In this document: one piece after another, positions 1 to 5,730 of the stretch
Layout: every line of letters starts with the position of its first letter
How positions within the stretch are numbered: the first letter of the stretch is position 1
NCBI GenBank assembly: GCA_002433595.1
Contig: DJIL01000051.1
Coordinates: forward strand, 1 to 5,885
Length of the DNA stretch: 5,885 bases
From: a bacterium UBP8_UBA6595
GTDB lineage: Bacteria; Margulisbacteria; Marinamargulisbacteria; UBA6595
Direction: 5' to 3'
Translations under genes and position numbers: made by a program
The notes under the pieces: generated by a model
Database searches by the model: none
The model's input: only the letters and a program-made list of their open reading frames with translations
Told to the model about the DNA's origin: nothing

Positions 1-189
1 ATTGGCTTTGGTGCAATTGGCCCTGGAATCGGCGATGGCCTTGTGGCCTATAATGCGAACCGGGCGGTGGCAAAGAATCCAAAAAACATGGCGCTTCTAA
101 CGCGGACGATGTTAATTGGGCAGGCCGTTACAGAAACAACAGACATTTACGCAATGGTAATATCGTTAATGTTGATTTTTGTTGTGTAG
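1..189 (+). CDS. atpE: F-type ATP synthase subunit c, copy 1 (partial, 5' end outside window)
   Basis: This is the C-terminal 62 residues of a proteolipid c subunit, the membrane rotor protein whose ring carries the coupling ion. The frame is open from base 1 and ends at TAG 187-189. Visible are the end of helix 1 with the glycine motif GAIGPGIGDG (window residues 4-13), a short cytoplasmic loop with K-N-P (25-27) in place of the usual R-Q-P, and helix 2 with the ion-site motif AVTETTDIY (42-50), ending in a hydrophobic IFVV. Asp12 sits where Na+-type c subunits have Gln32 (Ilyobacter numbering), Glu45 matches the essential Glu65, and Thr46 matches Ser66. Asp48 replaces the usual Gly. It is followed 47 bases later by a second c gene, to which it is about 61% identical (38 of 62 residues, counted by eye). 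The family call is certain; how this copy is used is not. Confidence 0.95.
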   Translation: MGFGAIGPGIGDGLVAYNANRAVAKNPKNMALLTRTMLIGQAVTETTDIYAMVISLMLIFVV

Positions 190-201
190 CGTTGGTATGA
201 T
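172..201 (+). promoter_or_regulatory. Possible internal sigma70-type promoter ahead of the second c gene
   Basis: A -35-like TTGATT lies at 172-177, inside the last codons of c copy 1. An 18-base spacer separates it from a -10-like TATGAT at 196-201, preceded by TG one base upstream (193-194), which makes an extended -10. Transcription would begin near 208 and leave a leader of about 29 bases before the ATG at 237. This would let copy 2 and the downstream genes be expressed independently of copy 1. It is a pattern match only; such matches occur by chance in AT-rich sequence. Confidence 0.35.
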
Positions 202-221
202 AAGTACATAGTAGATAATTT

Positions 222-228
222 AAGGAGG
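222..228 (+). promoter_or_regulatory. Strong Shine-Dalgarno of second c gene
   Basis: AAGGAGG, a full match to the anti-Shine-Dalgarno core, ends 8 bases before the ATG at 237. It is the strongest ribosome binding site in the window. This fits the need for many c copies per complex, and it fixes the start codon of copy 2. Confidence 0.85.
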
Positions 229-236
229 ACTAAACA

Positions 237-482
237 ATGGACGAAGGACAGATTATTATTAAAGCAGTGGCGTTATTAGCAGCCGGTCTTGCCATGGGTT
301 TGGGCGCAATTGGCCCAGGTATTGGAGAAGGGTTCGCGGCGGGAAAAGCCTGTGAGTCATTGGGTCGACGCCCAGACGAGGCAAACTTGATTACGCGTAC
401 AATGTTGATTGGTCAGGCGGTATCTGAAACAACAGGGATTTATGCCCTTGTTATCGCATTGATTTTAATTTTCGTCGTATAA
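237..482 (+). CDS. atpE: F-type ATP synthase subunit c, copy 2
   Basis: This is a complete 81-residue c subunit, of normal family length. It forms a two-helix hairpin: helix 1 about residues 6-38 with the glycine-rich GLGAIGPGIGEG (21-32), a cytoplasmic loop with R-R-P (44-46), and helix 2 about 51-81. The ion site shows Glu31 at the position of Na+-binding Gln32, the essential Glu64, Thr65 (Ser66 position), Thr66 and Tyr69 (Tyr70 position). The set E31/V62/E64/T65/Y69 is close to the Na+ signature, with a second carboxylate as in the Fusobacterium nucleatum rotor. The start is set by the AAGGAGG at 222-228. Copy 1 precedes it and subunit b follows after 16 bases. The C terminus stops right after the helix (IFVV), without the ANP-type tail seen in many c subunits. 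The identification is firm; Na+ specificity is an inference from the residues. Confidence 0.97.
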   Translation: MDEGQIIIKAVALLAAGLAMGLGAIGPGIGEGFAAGKACESLGRRPDEANLITRTMLIGQAVSETTGIYALVIALILIFVV

Positions 483-498
483 TTTATAGAGGCTTCGT

Positions 499-984
499 AT
501 GATTTCAATCAATCCGTATGAAATCGTGATGCAAATAGTGAACTTTTCAGTTCTCTTTTTTCTGCTAAAGCGTTTTTTGTTTAAACCTCTTGTTGAATTC
601 CTAGACAGCCGCGAGGCTCAGATTCAAGGGTCTTTAGATGATGCTAAGCAAAGCAAGGCGTCTGCTGAACAATTGCTTCAGGATCAAGAAGCGGCACTAA
701 AAGAGTCGCGGTTAGAGATGCGTGAAATGCGCAAGCAAGCCGAGCGATCAATTCAAGAAGAACGCGAAGCGGTGTTTTCAAAAACGCGCCAAGATATTGA
801 ATCCCGTTTAAGAGATTCTCAAAAAGAAGTTAATCAGCAAATTGCTAAGGCTAAAAAGCAGATCTTAGATTTTTCGGGAAAGCTGTCCGTTACAATCGCT
901 GAAAAAGTTACCCAAGAAACATTGTCGGATGAGCAACACGGAGCGGTGGTGAATCGCTATTTAGCCAAGGCGAATCAGGAATGA
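499..984 (+). CDS. atpF: F-type ATP synthase subunit b
   Basis: The 161 residues fit the usual b-subunit length. A single N-terminal membrane helix (about 8-26) is followed by the family's FLFKP motif (26-30) and LDSREAQI (35-42). A long charged helix rich in Lys, Glu, Gln and Ala runs to about 135 and is expected to form the b-dimer coiled coil. The C-terminal segment (about 136-161) would bind delta. The protein is the peripheral stalk that stops the alpha3-beta3 head from turning with the rotor. AGAGG at 488-492 lies 6 bases before the ATG. Only one b-type gene is present between c and delta, so a homodimer is expected rather than the b/b' pair of cyanobacteria and phototrophs. The stop TGA overlaps the start of delta in an ATGA junction. 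Confidence 0.96.
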   Translation: MISINPYEIVMQIVNFSVLFFLLKRFLFKPLVEFLDSREAQIQGSLDDAKQSKASAEQLLQDQEAALKESRLEMREMRKQAERSIQEEREAVFSKTRQDIESRLRDSQKEVNQQIAKAKKQILDFSGKLSVTIAEKVTQETLSDEQHGAVVNRYLAKANQE

Positions 985-1517
985 GTCACTCCCAAGCCGT
1001 TGTGTCGCGATACCTAATGGCATTAATTGCGGGTGTTCCTGAAAACGAGTCTATTGAGCTATTAAATTCGATTCGGACGGTTTTGATTAAATGGCAAGAC
1101 ATTCCAGCCATTTTGGACTTTTTTTGTTCGCCGGCCATACATAGAATAGATAAGATTGACCGGTTAGAGCAGGTGGTTCCAAAGTCAATAGACCCTCGAG
1201 TCAAGCAGTGGTTTAAACTGATGATTCAAAATAATCGGCTCCAATCGATTGGAGCCGTTTTAGATGACGTGCAAGATAGGGTGGATCACTTGTCGTCAAC
1301 GCAAACGGCGATTATTACGACGGCAGCCCCAATTGGCGGTGCTGAAAAAGACAAGCTGATTGCGTTGGCAAAGAAACAAGCAAAAACAGAGTCGATACGA
1401 CCGGTGTTTAATTGTGATCAGCAGCTATTAGGCGGATTTAAAATCACAATTAAAAACTGGGTCTTGGATGGTTCCGTGGCCAGTAATTTAGAACGATTGA
1501 AGCGTGAGTTTGTATAA
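981..1517 (+). CDS. atpH: F-type ATP synthase subunit delta (OSCP-like)
   Basis: The 178 residues match the delta/OSCP family length. This subunit sits on top of the F1 head and ties it to subunit b. Recognisable parts are the N-terminal VVSRYLMAL (7-15), the FFCSPAI...K segment (47-58) of the helical domain, NNRLQSI (84-90), matching the family's N-x-R-L helix, and the C-terminal LLGGFKITIKNWVLDGSV (149-166), the best conserved block of the family, followed by LERLKREF. The ATG overlaps the b-subunit stop by 4 bases (ATGA), so translational coupling is likely; an AAGG at 967-970 is a possible weak ribosome site. Codons 86-93 contain a perfect 22-base palindrome, listed separately. Sequence conservation is low, as is normal for delta. 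Confidence 0.95.
   Translation: MSHSQAVVSRYLMALIAGVPENESIELLNSIRTVLIKWQDIPAILDFFCSPAIHRIDKIDRLEQVVPKSIDPRVKQWFKLMIQNNRLQSIGAVLDDVQDRVDHLSSTQTAIITTAAPIGGAEKDKLIALAKKQAKTESIRPVFNCDQQLLGGFKITIKNWVLDGSVASNLERLKREFV
1236..1257 (+). repeat. 22-base perfect palindrome inside atpH, terminator-like hairpin
   Basis: The bases 1236-1257 read CGGCTCCAATC then its exact reverse complement, centred at 1246/1247. As RNA this would fold into a 9-base-pair GC-rich stem with a UCGA tetraloop. It is followed on the + strand by TTTT (1258-1261) and preceded by AAAATAAT (1228-1235), so it looks like a short intrinsic terminator that could be read from either strand. It lies wholly within codons for RLQSIGAV of delta. 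The U-tract is short, and translating ribosomes would normally stop the hairpin from forming, so terminator activity is unproven. It could instead be a protein-binding dyad, an RNA processing site or a genome-wide repeat. Confidence 0.75.
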
Positions 1518-1532
1518 AATAAGGATGGAGCT

Positions 1533-3041
1533 ATGGGCATAAAGACAGAGGAAATCACAGCAATACTGGAAGAACAAATTAAAGCATTTGACGTTAATGT
1601 TGAATCGAAAGAGATTGGGCGTGTGTTGCAAATTGGCGATGGAATTGCCCGGGTACACGGCCTGGATAATGTCATGGCGGGTGAATTGGTGCGATTCCCA
1701 AGCGATGTTATGGGAATGGTGTTCAACCTAGAGCAAGACAGTGTGGGGTGTGTAATTTTTGGAACAGGAAACGCTGTTCGTGAGGGCGACCAGGTTGAGC
1801 GAACCGGAAAGGTGATGTCTGTCCCCGTGGGGGATGCGTTGCTGGGTCGAGTTGTAGATCCATTGGGCAATGCCATTGACGGCAGAGGCGATATTCAGAC
1901 TACGGATCGCTACAATGTAGAGCGTGTGGCAGCGGGTGTTTGCGACCGACAACCGGTTGCTGAGCCTATGCAGACGGGTATTAAATGCATTGACACGATG
2001 ATTCCTGTTGGGCGTGGCCAGCGCGAGCTGATCATTGGTGATCGAAAAACAGGGAAAACAACAATTGCTTTGGATACAATTATTAACCAGAAGCATACGG
2101 ATGTTGTTTGTATTTATGTGGCAATTGGTCAAAAGCAATCAACCGTATCAAAAGTCGTTCAAACATTGAAGGATCATGGCGCTATGGATTACACTATTGT
2201 GGTTTCAGCGAGTGCTTCAGAGTCTGCAACTTTGCAATATATTGCGCCGTATTCAGGGTGTGCCATGGGAGAATACTTCATGGATAATGGCCAGCCGGTT
2301 CTTATTGTCTATGACGACTTGTCAAAGCATGCAACGGCCTACCGGCAATTATCGTTGTTGTTGCGACGCCCGCCAGGTCGAGAGGCTTATCCTGGCGATG
2401 TGTTTTACTTGCATTCTCGATTGCTTGAGCGTGCGTTAAAGTATTCTGACGAAAAAGGAGCCGGGTCCATGACGGCGTTGCCAATTATTGAGACTCAGGC
2501 CGGTGATGTATCTGCCTATATTCCCACCAATGTAATTTCAATTACAGATGGACAGATTTATTTGGAAAACAATTTGTTTAACGCGGGTATTAAACCAGCG
2601 GTAAACCCTGGTATTTCAGTGTCTCGAGTGGGAGGGAGTGCTCAAATCAAAGCGGTAAAATCAGTATCTGGAAGTTTGCGGTTGGATTTATCACAATATT
2701 GGGAAATTGCGGCATTTGCTCAATTTGGTTCAGATCTAGATAAAGCAACTAAACAGCAATTAGAGCGGGGGAAACGCTTGATTGAAGTGTTAAAGCAAGA
2801 TCAGTTTTCACCCTTGCGGCCAGCCCTTCAAGTTGCCAGTATTTATGTGGCAACACAAGGCTTTATGGACGCAGTCGCCACCGCAGTGGTTCGGGAATTT
2901 GAAAAAGAGCTGCATGCACGCTTAACGGCAAATCATTCGGATGCTTTGGATGCCATTGAGTCCACAAAAGTAGTATCAGATGAAACCAAAGCGGCATTTG
3001 AATCTGTCGCCAACGATGTTCGGTCTTTATTTGCTGACTAG
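1533..3041 (+). CDS. atpA: F-type ATP synthase subunit alpha
   Basis: The 502 residues match the usual alpha length. Alpha alternates with beta in the F1 head, holds non-catalytic nucleotides and supplies the arginine finger. Visible in order are the N-terminal EEITAILEEQI (6-16), the beta-barrel with GRVLQIGDGIARVHGL (29-44), Walker A GDRKTGKT (169-176), VYDDLSKHA (259-267) around the Walker B strand, RRPPGREAYPGDVFYLHSRL (278-297), and the alpha/beta signature PAVNPGISVS (355-364) followed by the arginine finger Arg365. Two positions are unusual: Lys172 where most alphas have Gln, and Trp390 in QYWEIAAFAQF, where Arg is normal. AAGGA at 1521-1525 lies 7 bases before the ATG, 15 bases after the delta stop. 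The TAG stop directly abuts the gamma ATG. Confidence 0.98.
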   Translation: MGIKTEEITAILEEQIKAFDVNVESKEIGRVLQIGDGIARVHGLDNVMAGELVRFPSDVMGMVFNLEQDSVGCVIFGTGNAVREGDQVERTGKVMSVPVGDALLGRVVDPLGNAIDGRGDIQTTDRYNVERVAAGVCDRQPVAEPMQTGIKCIDTMIPVGRGQRELIIGDRKTGKTTIALDTIINQKHTDVVCIYVAIGQKQSTVSKVVQTLKDHGAMDYTIVVSASASESATLQYIAPYSGCAMGEYFMDNGQPVLIVYDDLSKHATAYRQLSLLLRRPPGREAYPGDVFYLHSRLLERALKYSDEKGAGSMTALPIIETQAGDVSAYIPTNVISITDGQIYLENNLFNAGIKPAVNPGISVSRVGGSAQIKAVKSVSGSLRLDLSQYWEIAAFAQFGSDLDKATKQQLERGKRLIEVLKQDQFSPLRPALQVASIYVATQGFMDAVATAVVREFEKELHARLTANHSDALDAIESTKVVSDETKAAFESVANDVRSLFAD

Positions 3042-3899
3042 ATGAGTACTGAGCGCGATTTACGAGATCGGATAGCATCCGTTAAAAAAACACAAAAAAT
3101 GACAGGTGCTATGAAAATGGTTGCTGCTGCCAAGTTCAAGCAGTTAGGCAATAAAATTCAGGCGTTTTCAGCGTATGCAGACGCAATCAATCAGTCCATT
3201 CAAACAGTCTGTTCAGATTTGGCTCACCACAATGATGTAGCGGTGTTTAAACCCAATCACTCGCCATTGCGAAAAGTTATTGTGCTGGGTGGCGATCGGG
3301 GGCTGTGTGGTAGTTTCAATGCATCTGTCTTTAAACAAGCTTTGACTACCATTGAAACGGACAAAGACATGGTTTTTTCAGTGGGTCAAAAATCACGGGG
3401 GTTATTTAAATCCCAGCGTATTGACGCACACGATTTAAAATGGACGGCGGATTCAGACGGGTTTCAACTCATTCAAGAGCAAGTGGCTAGTTTCTTGACA
3501 GGCTATCAGCAGGGTGAGTTTGGGGAGCTTATAGTGGTTCGGCAAGCGTTTTATTCTGCAATTCGCATAGAGGTTCAGGTAGAAACGCTACTCCCAATTT
3601 CAATTAATAGTGCGGCGGCTAATGCATCAATGAGTGGGCGATACGATTACGTCCCATCACAAGGTGCTGTTTTGGATCAACTAGCCAGGCAATATTTAAC
3701 AACAAAATTGTTTCAGTGGGTGGCTGAAAACCGAGCCGGTGAGGAGTCTTCCCGTATGAACGCCATGGAGTCTGCAACAACCAATGCTGGCGATATGATT
3801 AAAGATCTGGAGTTGTCGTACAATCGAGCCCGTCAATCGGCAATTACGACAGAGTTGACAGAGATTGTAGCGGGTGCTGAAGCCCTAATAGACGCGTAA
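3042..3899 (+). CDS. atpG: F-type ATP synthase subunit gamma
   Basis: The 285 residues are normal for gamma, the central rotating shaft that joins the c ring to the catalytic head. The N-terminal helix DLRDRIASVKKTQKMTGAMK (6-25) continues into the typical MVAAAKF. The middle Rossmann-like part holds GGDRGLCGSFN (83-93), and the C-terminal helix carries SSRMNAMESATTNAG (236-250) and ITTELTEIVAGAEA (268-281), which fits the PROSITE gamma signature. Both coiled-coil helices are complete. The ATG follows the alpha TAG with no gap, and the 20 bases before it (T-rich, ending GCTGACTAG) contain no Shine-Dalgarno, so initiation probably depends on ribosomes finishing alpha. That would keep gamma below alpha, as the 3:1 stoichiometry requires. 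Confidence 0.98.
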   Translation: MSTERDLRDRIASVKKTQKMTGAMKMVAAAKFKQLGNKIQAFSAYADAINQSIQTVCSDLAHHNDVAVFKPNHSPLRKVIVLGGDRGLCGSFNASVFKQALTTIETDKDMVFSVGQKSRGLFKSQRIDAHDLKWTADSDGFQLIQEQVASFLTGYQQGEFGELIVVRQAFYSAIRIEVQVETLLPISINSAAANASMSGRYDYVPSQGAVLDQLARQYLTTKLFQWVAENRAGEESSRMNAMESATTNAGDMIKDLELSYNRARQSAITTELTEIVAGAEALIDA

Positions 3900-3905
3900 T
3901 TAATT

Positions 3906-3911
3906 AAGGAG
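3906..3911 (+). promoter_or_regulatory. Shine-Dalgarno of atpD
   Basis: AAGGAG lies 9 bases before the ATG at 3921, with a second purine run GAAGGA at 3913-3918 close behind. This independent, strong site contrasts with the missing site of gamma just upstream and fits the need for three beta per gamma. Confidence 0.8.
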
Positions 3912-3920
3912 TGAAGGAAA

Positions 3921-5324
3921 ATGAGTAAAACAACAAACGGTCACATCGTACAAGTTATTGGTCCCGTTGTGGATTTTGAATTTGCGCGCGGGAGCTTACC
4001 CAATCAAGGGGATGCTATTGAGTTGAAAAGAGTAGATGGTACGACAATTGTATTTGAGACCATGCAGCATTTAGGTAATGATGTTGTTCGAGCGGTCTCA
4101 ATGTCAAGTACCGATGGCTTAGTGCGTGGAATGACGGCTACACAAACGGGTTCACCCATTCGGGTTCCGGTTGGTCCTGAAACACTGGGTCGAATTATGA
4201 ACGTTGTAGGTGAGGCTATTGATTATGGGGCGCCAATTAATGCTAAGGAAACACGGCCTATTTTTAATACGCCCCCAGCCTTAGTGGATCAAAGCACGTC
4301 TACAGAAATGTTTGAAACAGGAATAAAAGTTATTGACTTACTGGCGCCTTATCCAAAGGGGGGTAAAATTGGCTTGTTTGGCGGCGCGGGTGTTGGAAAA
4401 ACCGTTTTAATTATGGAGCTGATTCGAAATATTGCAACTGAGCACGGGGGATACTCTGTATTTACTGGCGTTGGTGAGCGAACCCGTGAGGGAAATGACT
4501 TGTGGCTTGAAATGAAAGAGTCGGGTGTTTTGGATAAAACAGCATTGGTGTATGGCCAAATGAATGAACCCCCAGGGGCTCGATTCCGCGTGGGGCTTAC
4601 GGGCCTTACTCAAGCTGAGTACTTCCGAGATGAAGAAGGCAAAGACGTACTTCTGTTTGTAGACAATATTTTCCGATTTGTTCAGGCCGGTGCGGAGGTG
4701 TCAGCGCTTTTGGGGCGGATGCCATCCGCTGTGGGGTACCAGCCTACATTGGGAACAGATGTTGGGGAATTGCAAGATCGAATTACCTCGACTAAAACAG
4801 GGTCTATTACATCTGTTCAGGCTATCTATGTTCCTGCAGACGACCTAACAGACCCCGCACCAGCAACAACGTTCTCGCATCTGGATGCGACAACGGTATT
4901 GTCTCGATCCATTGCCTCTGCGGGAATTTACCCAGCGGTTGATCCGTTGGAATCCACATCAACTATTTTAGATCCCCATATTATAGGGAATGAGCACTTT
5001 ATGGTTGCAGAAGAAGTGAAAAAGATTTTGCAAAAATACAAAGAACTTCAAGATATTATTAAAATTTTGGGGATTGACGAATTATCCGAAGAAGATAAAA
5101 TCACAGTTTCACGGGCTCGAAAAATTCAAAAAATGTTTTCACAACCCTTCTTTGTTGGGGAGCAATTTACCGGCCTAAAAGGAAAATTTGTCCGAAAAGA
5201 AGATACCGTGGCTTCATTCAAAGGCATTGTTGAGGGTAAATACGATGACTTGCCTGAGCAAGCATTTGCTTGGGCCGGTGGTATTGACGATGTGATCGAA
5301 AAAGCCAAAAGTATGGACGTATAA
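3921..5324 (+). CDS. atpD: F-type ATP synthase subunit beta (catalytic)
   Basis: The 467 residues match the family. Beta carries the three catalytic sites that make or split ATP (EC 7.1.2.2 for H+ enzymes; the Na+ variant is EC 7.2.2.1). Visible are the N-terminal barrel with GHIVQVIGPVVDFEF (7-21), Walker A GGAGVGKT (154-161), GVGERTREGND (183-193) with catalytic Glu186, Walker B LLFVDNIFRF (244-253) with Asp248, SALLGRMPSAVGYQPTL (261-277), the alpha/beta signature PAVDPLESTS (338-347), and the DELSEED loop exactly (386-392), which pushes on gamma. No key residue is missing. The gene follows gamma after 21 bases, with its own strong ribosome site. Its TAA shares one base with the epsilon ATG (TAATG). 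Confidence 0.99.
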   Translation: MSKTTNGHIVQVIGPVVDFEFARGSLPNQGDAIELKRVDGTTIVFETMQHLGNDVVRAVSMSSTDGLVRGMTATQTGSPIRVPVGPETLGRIMNVVGEAIDYGAPINAKETRPIFNTPPALVDQSTSTEMFETGIKVIDLLAPYPKGGKIGLFGGAGVGKTVLIMELIRNIATEHGGYSVFTGVGERTREGNDLWLEMKESGVLDKTALVYGQMNEPPGARFRVGLTGLTQAEYFRDEEGKDVLLFVDNIFRFVQAGAEVSALLGRMPSAVGYQPTLGTDVGELQDRITSTKTGSITSVQAIYVPADDLTDPAPATTFSHLDATTVLSRSIASAGIYPAVDPLESTSTILDPHIIGNEHFMVAEEVKKILQKYKELQDIIKILGIDELSEEDKITVSRARKIQKMFSQPFFVGEQFTGLKGKFVRKEDTVASFKGIVEGKYDDLPEQAFAWAGGIDDVIEKAKSMDV

Positions 5325-5725
5325 TGGCGGATGTATTTGCTTTGACGGTTGTGACCCCTGAGGGGGAAGCTTTAGTCGCAAACCCTCGGTTTATTAAACT
5401 TCCAACAGCAACGGGTGAGATTGGTGTTTTAGCCAATCACTCCCCGGTCCTGGTGGCCTTAGTATCTGGCGAATGCGTCGTAGACGATGCGGATGTTTCT
5501 ACTTATTTTATTCCGGGTGGATTTGCTGAGATTACCCCAGAGGCGGTTATAATCACAACGAATTACATTGAATCTAGTCAACAAACAGATGAGAGTCGGG
5601 CTAAAAGCGCCCTGGATAGAGCGGTTAGTCGACTGGCGTCTACCAATGGCACAATTAACACAGAACGGGCAGAAAATGCGAAAAAACGAGCCTTAGCACG
5701 GCTTGAAATTGCAGAACACAGCTAA
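5324..5725 (+). CDS. atpC: F-type ATP synthase subunit epsilon
   Basis: The 133 residues match a full-length epsilon. Residues 1 to about 85 form the N-terminal beta-sandwich that sits on gamma and the c ring, with LTVVTPEGEAL (7-17) and GEIGVLANHSPVLVAL (31-46). Residues about 88-133 form the C-terminal helix hairpin (SRAKSALDRAVSRL, then ENAKKRALARLEIAE), which in other bacteria can extend and inhibit ATP hydrolysis. T88-D89-x-x-R92-A93 resembles the I/L-D-x-x-R-A ATP-binding motif of Bacillus epsilon, with Thr in the first position. Translation is probably coupled to beta through TAATG; no clear ribosome site precedes it. It is the last gene of the operon, and its stop codon directly abuts that of the convergent gene. 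Confidence 0.96.
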   Translation: MADVFALTVVTPEGEALVANPRFIKLPTATGEIGVLANHSPVLVALVSGECVVDDADVSTYFIPGGFAEITPEAVIITTNYIESSQQTDESRAKSALDRAVSRLASTNGTINTERAENAKKRALARLEIAEHS

Positions 5726-5730
5726 TTAGC
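5721..5730. repeat. Palindrome GCTAATTAGC holding both convergent stop codons
   Basis: This perfect 10-base palindrome contains the TAA of epsilon (5723-5725, + strand) and the TAA of the opposing reading frame (5728-5726, - strand), with no base between them. No longer stem followed by a T-run is visible around it, so I do not call a terminator. Confidence 0.6.

Noticed and set aside
1..482. The two c genes as a fused, V-type-like double hairpin with a frameshift
   Set aside because: Copy 1 ends in a proper TAG, and copy 2 has its own strong ribosome site, ATG and full length; they are separate genes.
986..1204. 72-codon open frame on the - strand inside atpH
   Set aside because: It lies wholly antisense to a clear delta subunit, shows no recognisable domain and has no convincing ribosome site; a shadow frame.
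1513..1518. TATAAA resembling a -10 box just before atpA
   Set aside because: It overlaps the delta stop codon, and I find no -35-like hexamer at a 16-18 base distance upstream.
1418..1876. 152-codon open frame on the - strand across the atpH/atpA junction
   Set aside because: It is antisense to conserved alpha and delta sequence, and its Ser/Thr/Pro/Asn-rich composition is typical of a reversed coding frame; no family match seen.
1728..2138. 136-codon open frame on the - strand inside atpA
   Set aside because: It overlaps the most conserved part of alpha including Walker A; composition is typical of a shadow frame.
2371..2397. Inverted repeat CGCCAGG / CCTGGCG with a 13-base loop
   Set aside because: Both arms come from the conserved Pro-Gly codons of the PPGREAYPGD motif in alpha, and no T-run follows; explained by coding.
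2176..2439. 87-codon + strand frame inside atpA
   Set aside because: Out of frame within the alpha gene, with Cys/Trp/Arg-rich composition and no ribosome site.
1..5725. N-ATPase type operon (the Na+-linked second ATPase found in some genomes)
   Set aside because: Gene order here is c-c-b-delta-alpha-gamma-beta-epsilon with a delta subunit; N-ATPase operons begin with beta and epsilon, carry atpQ/atpR and lack delta.
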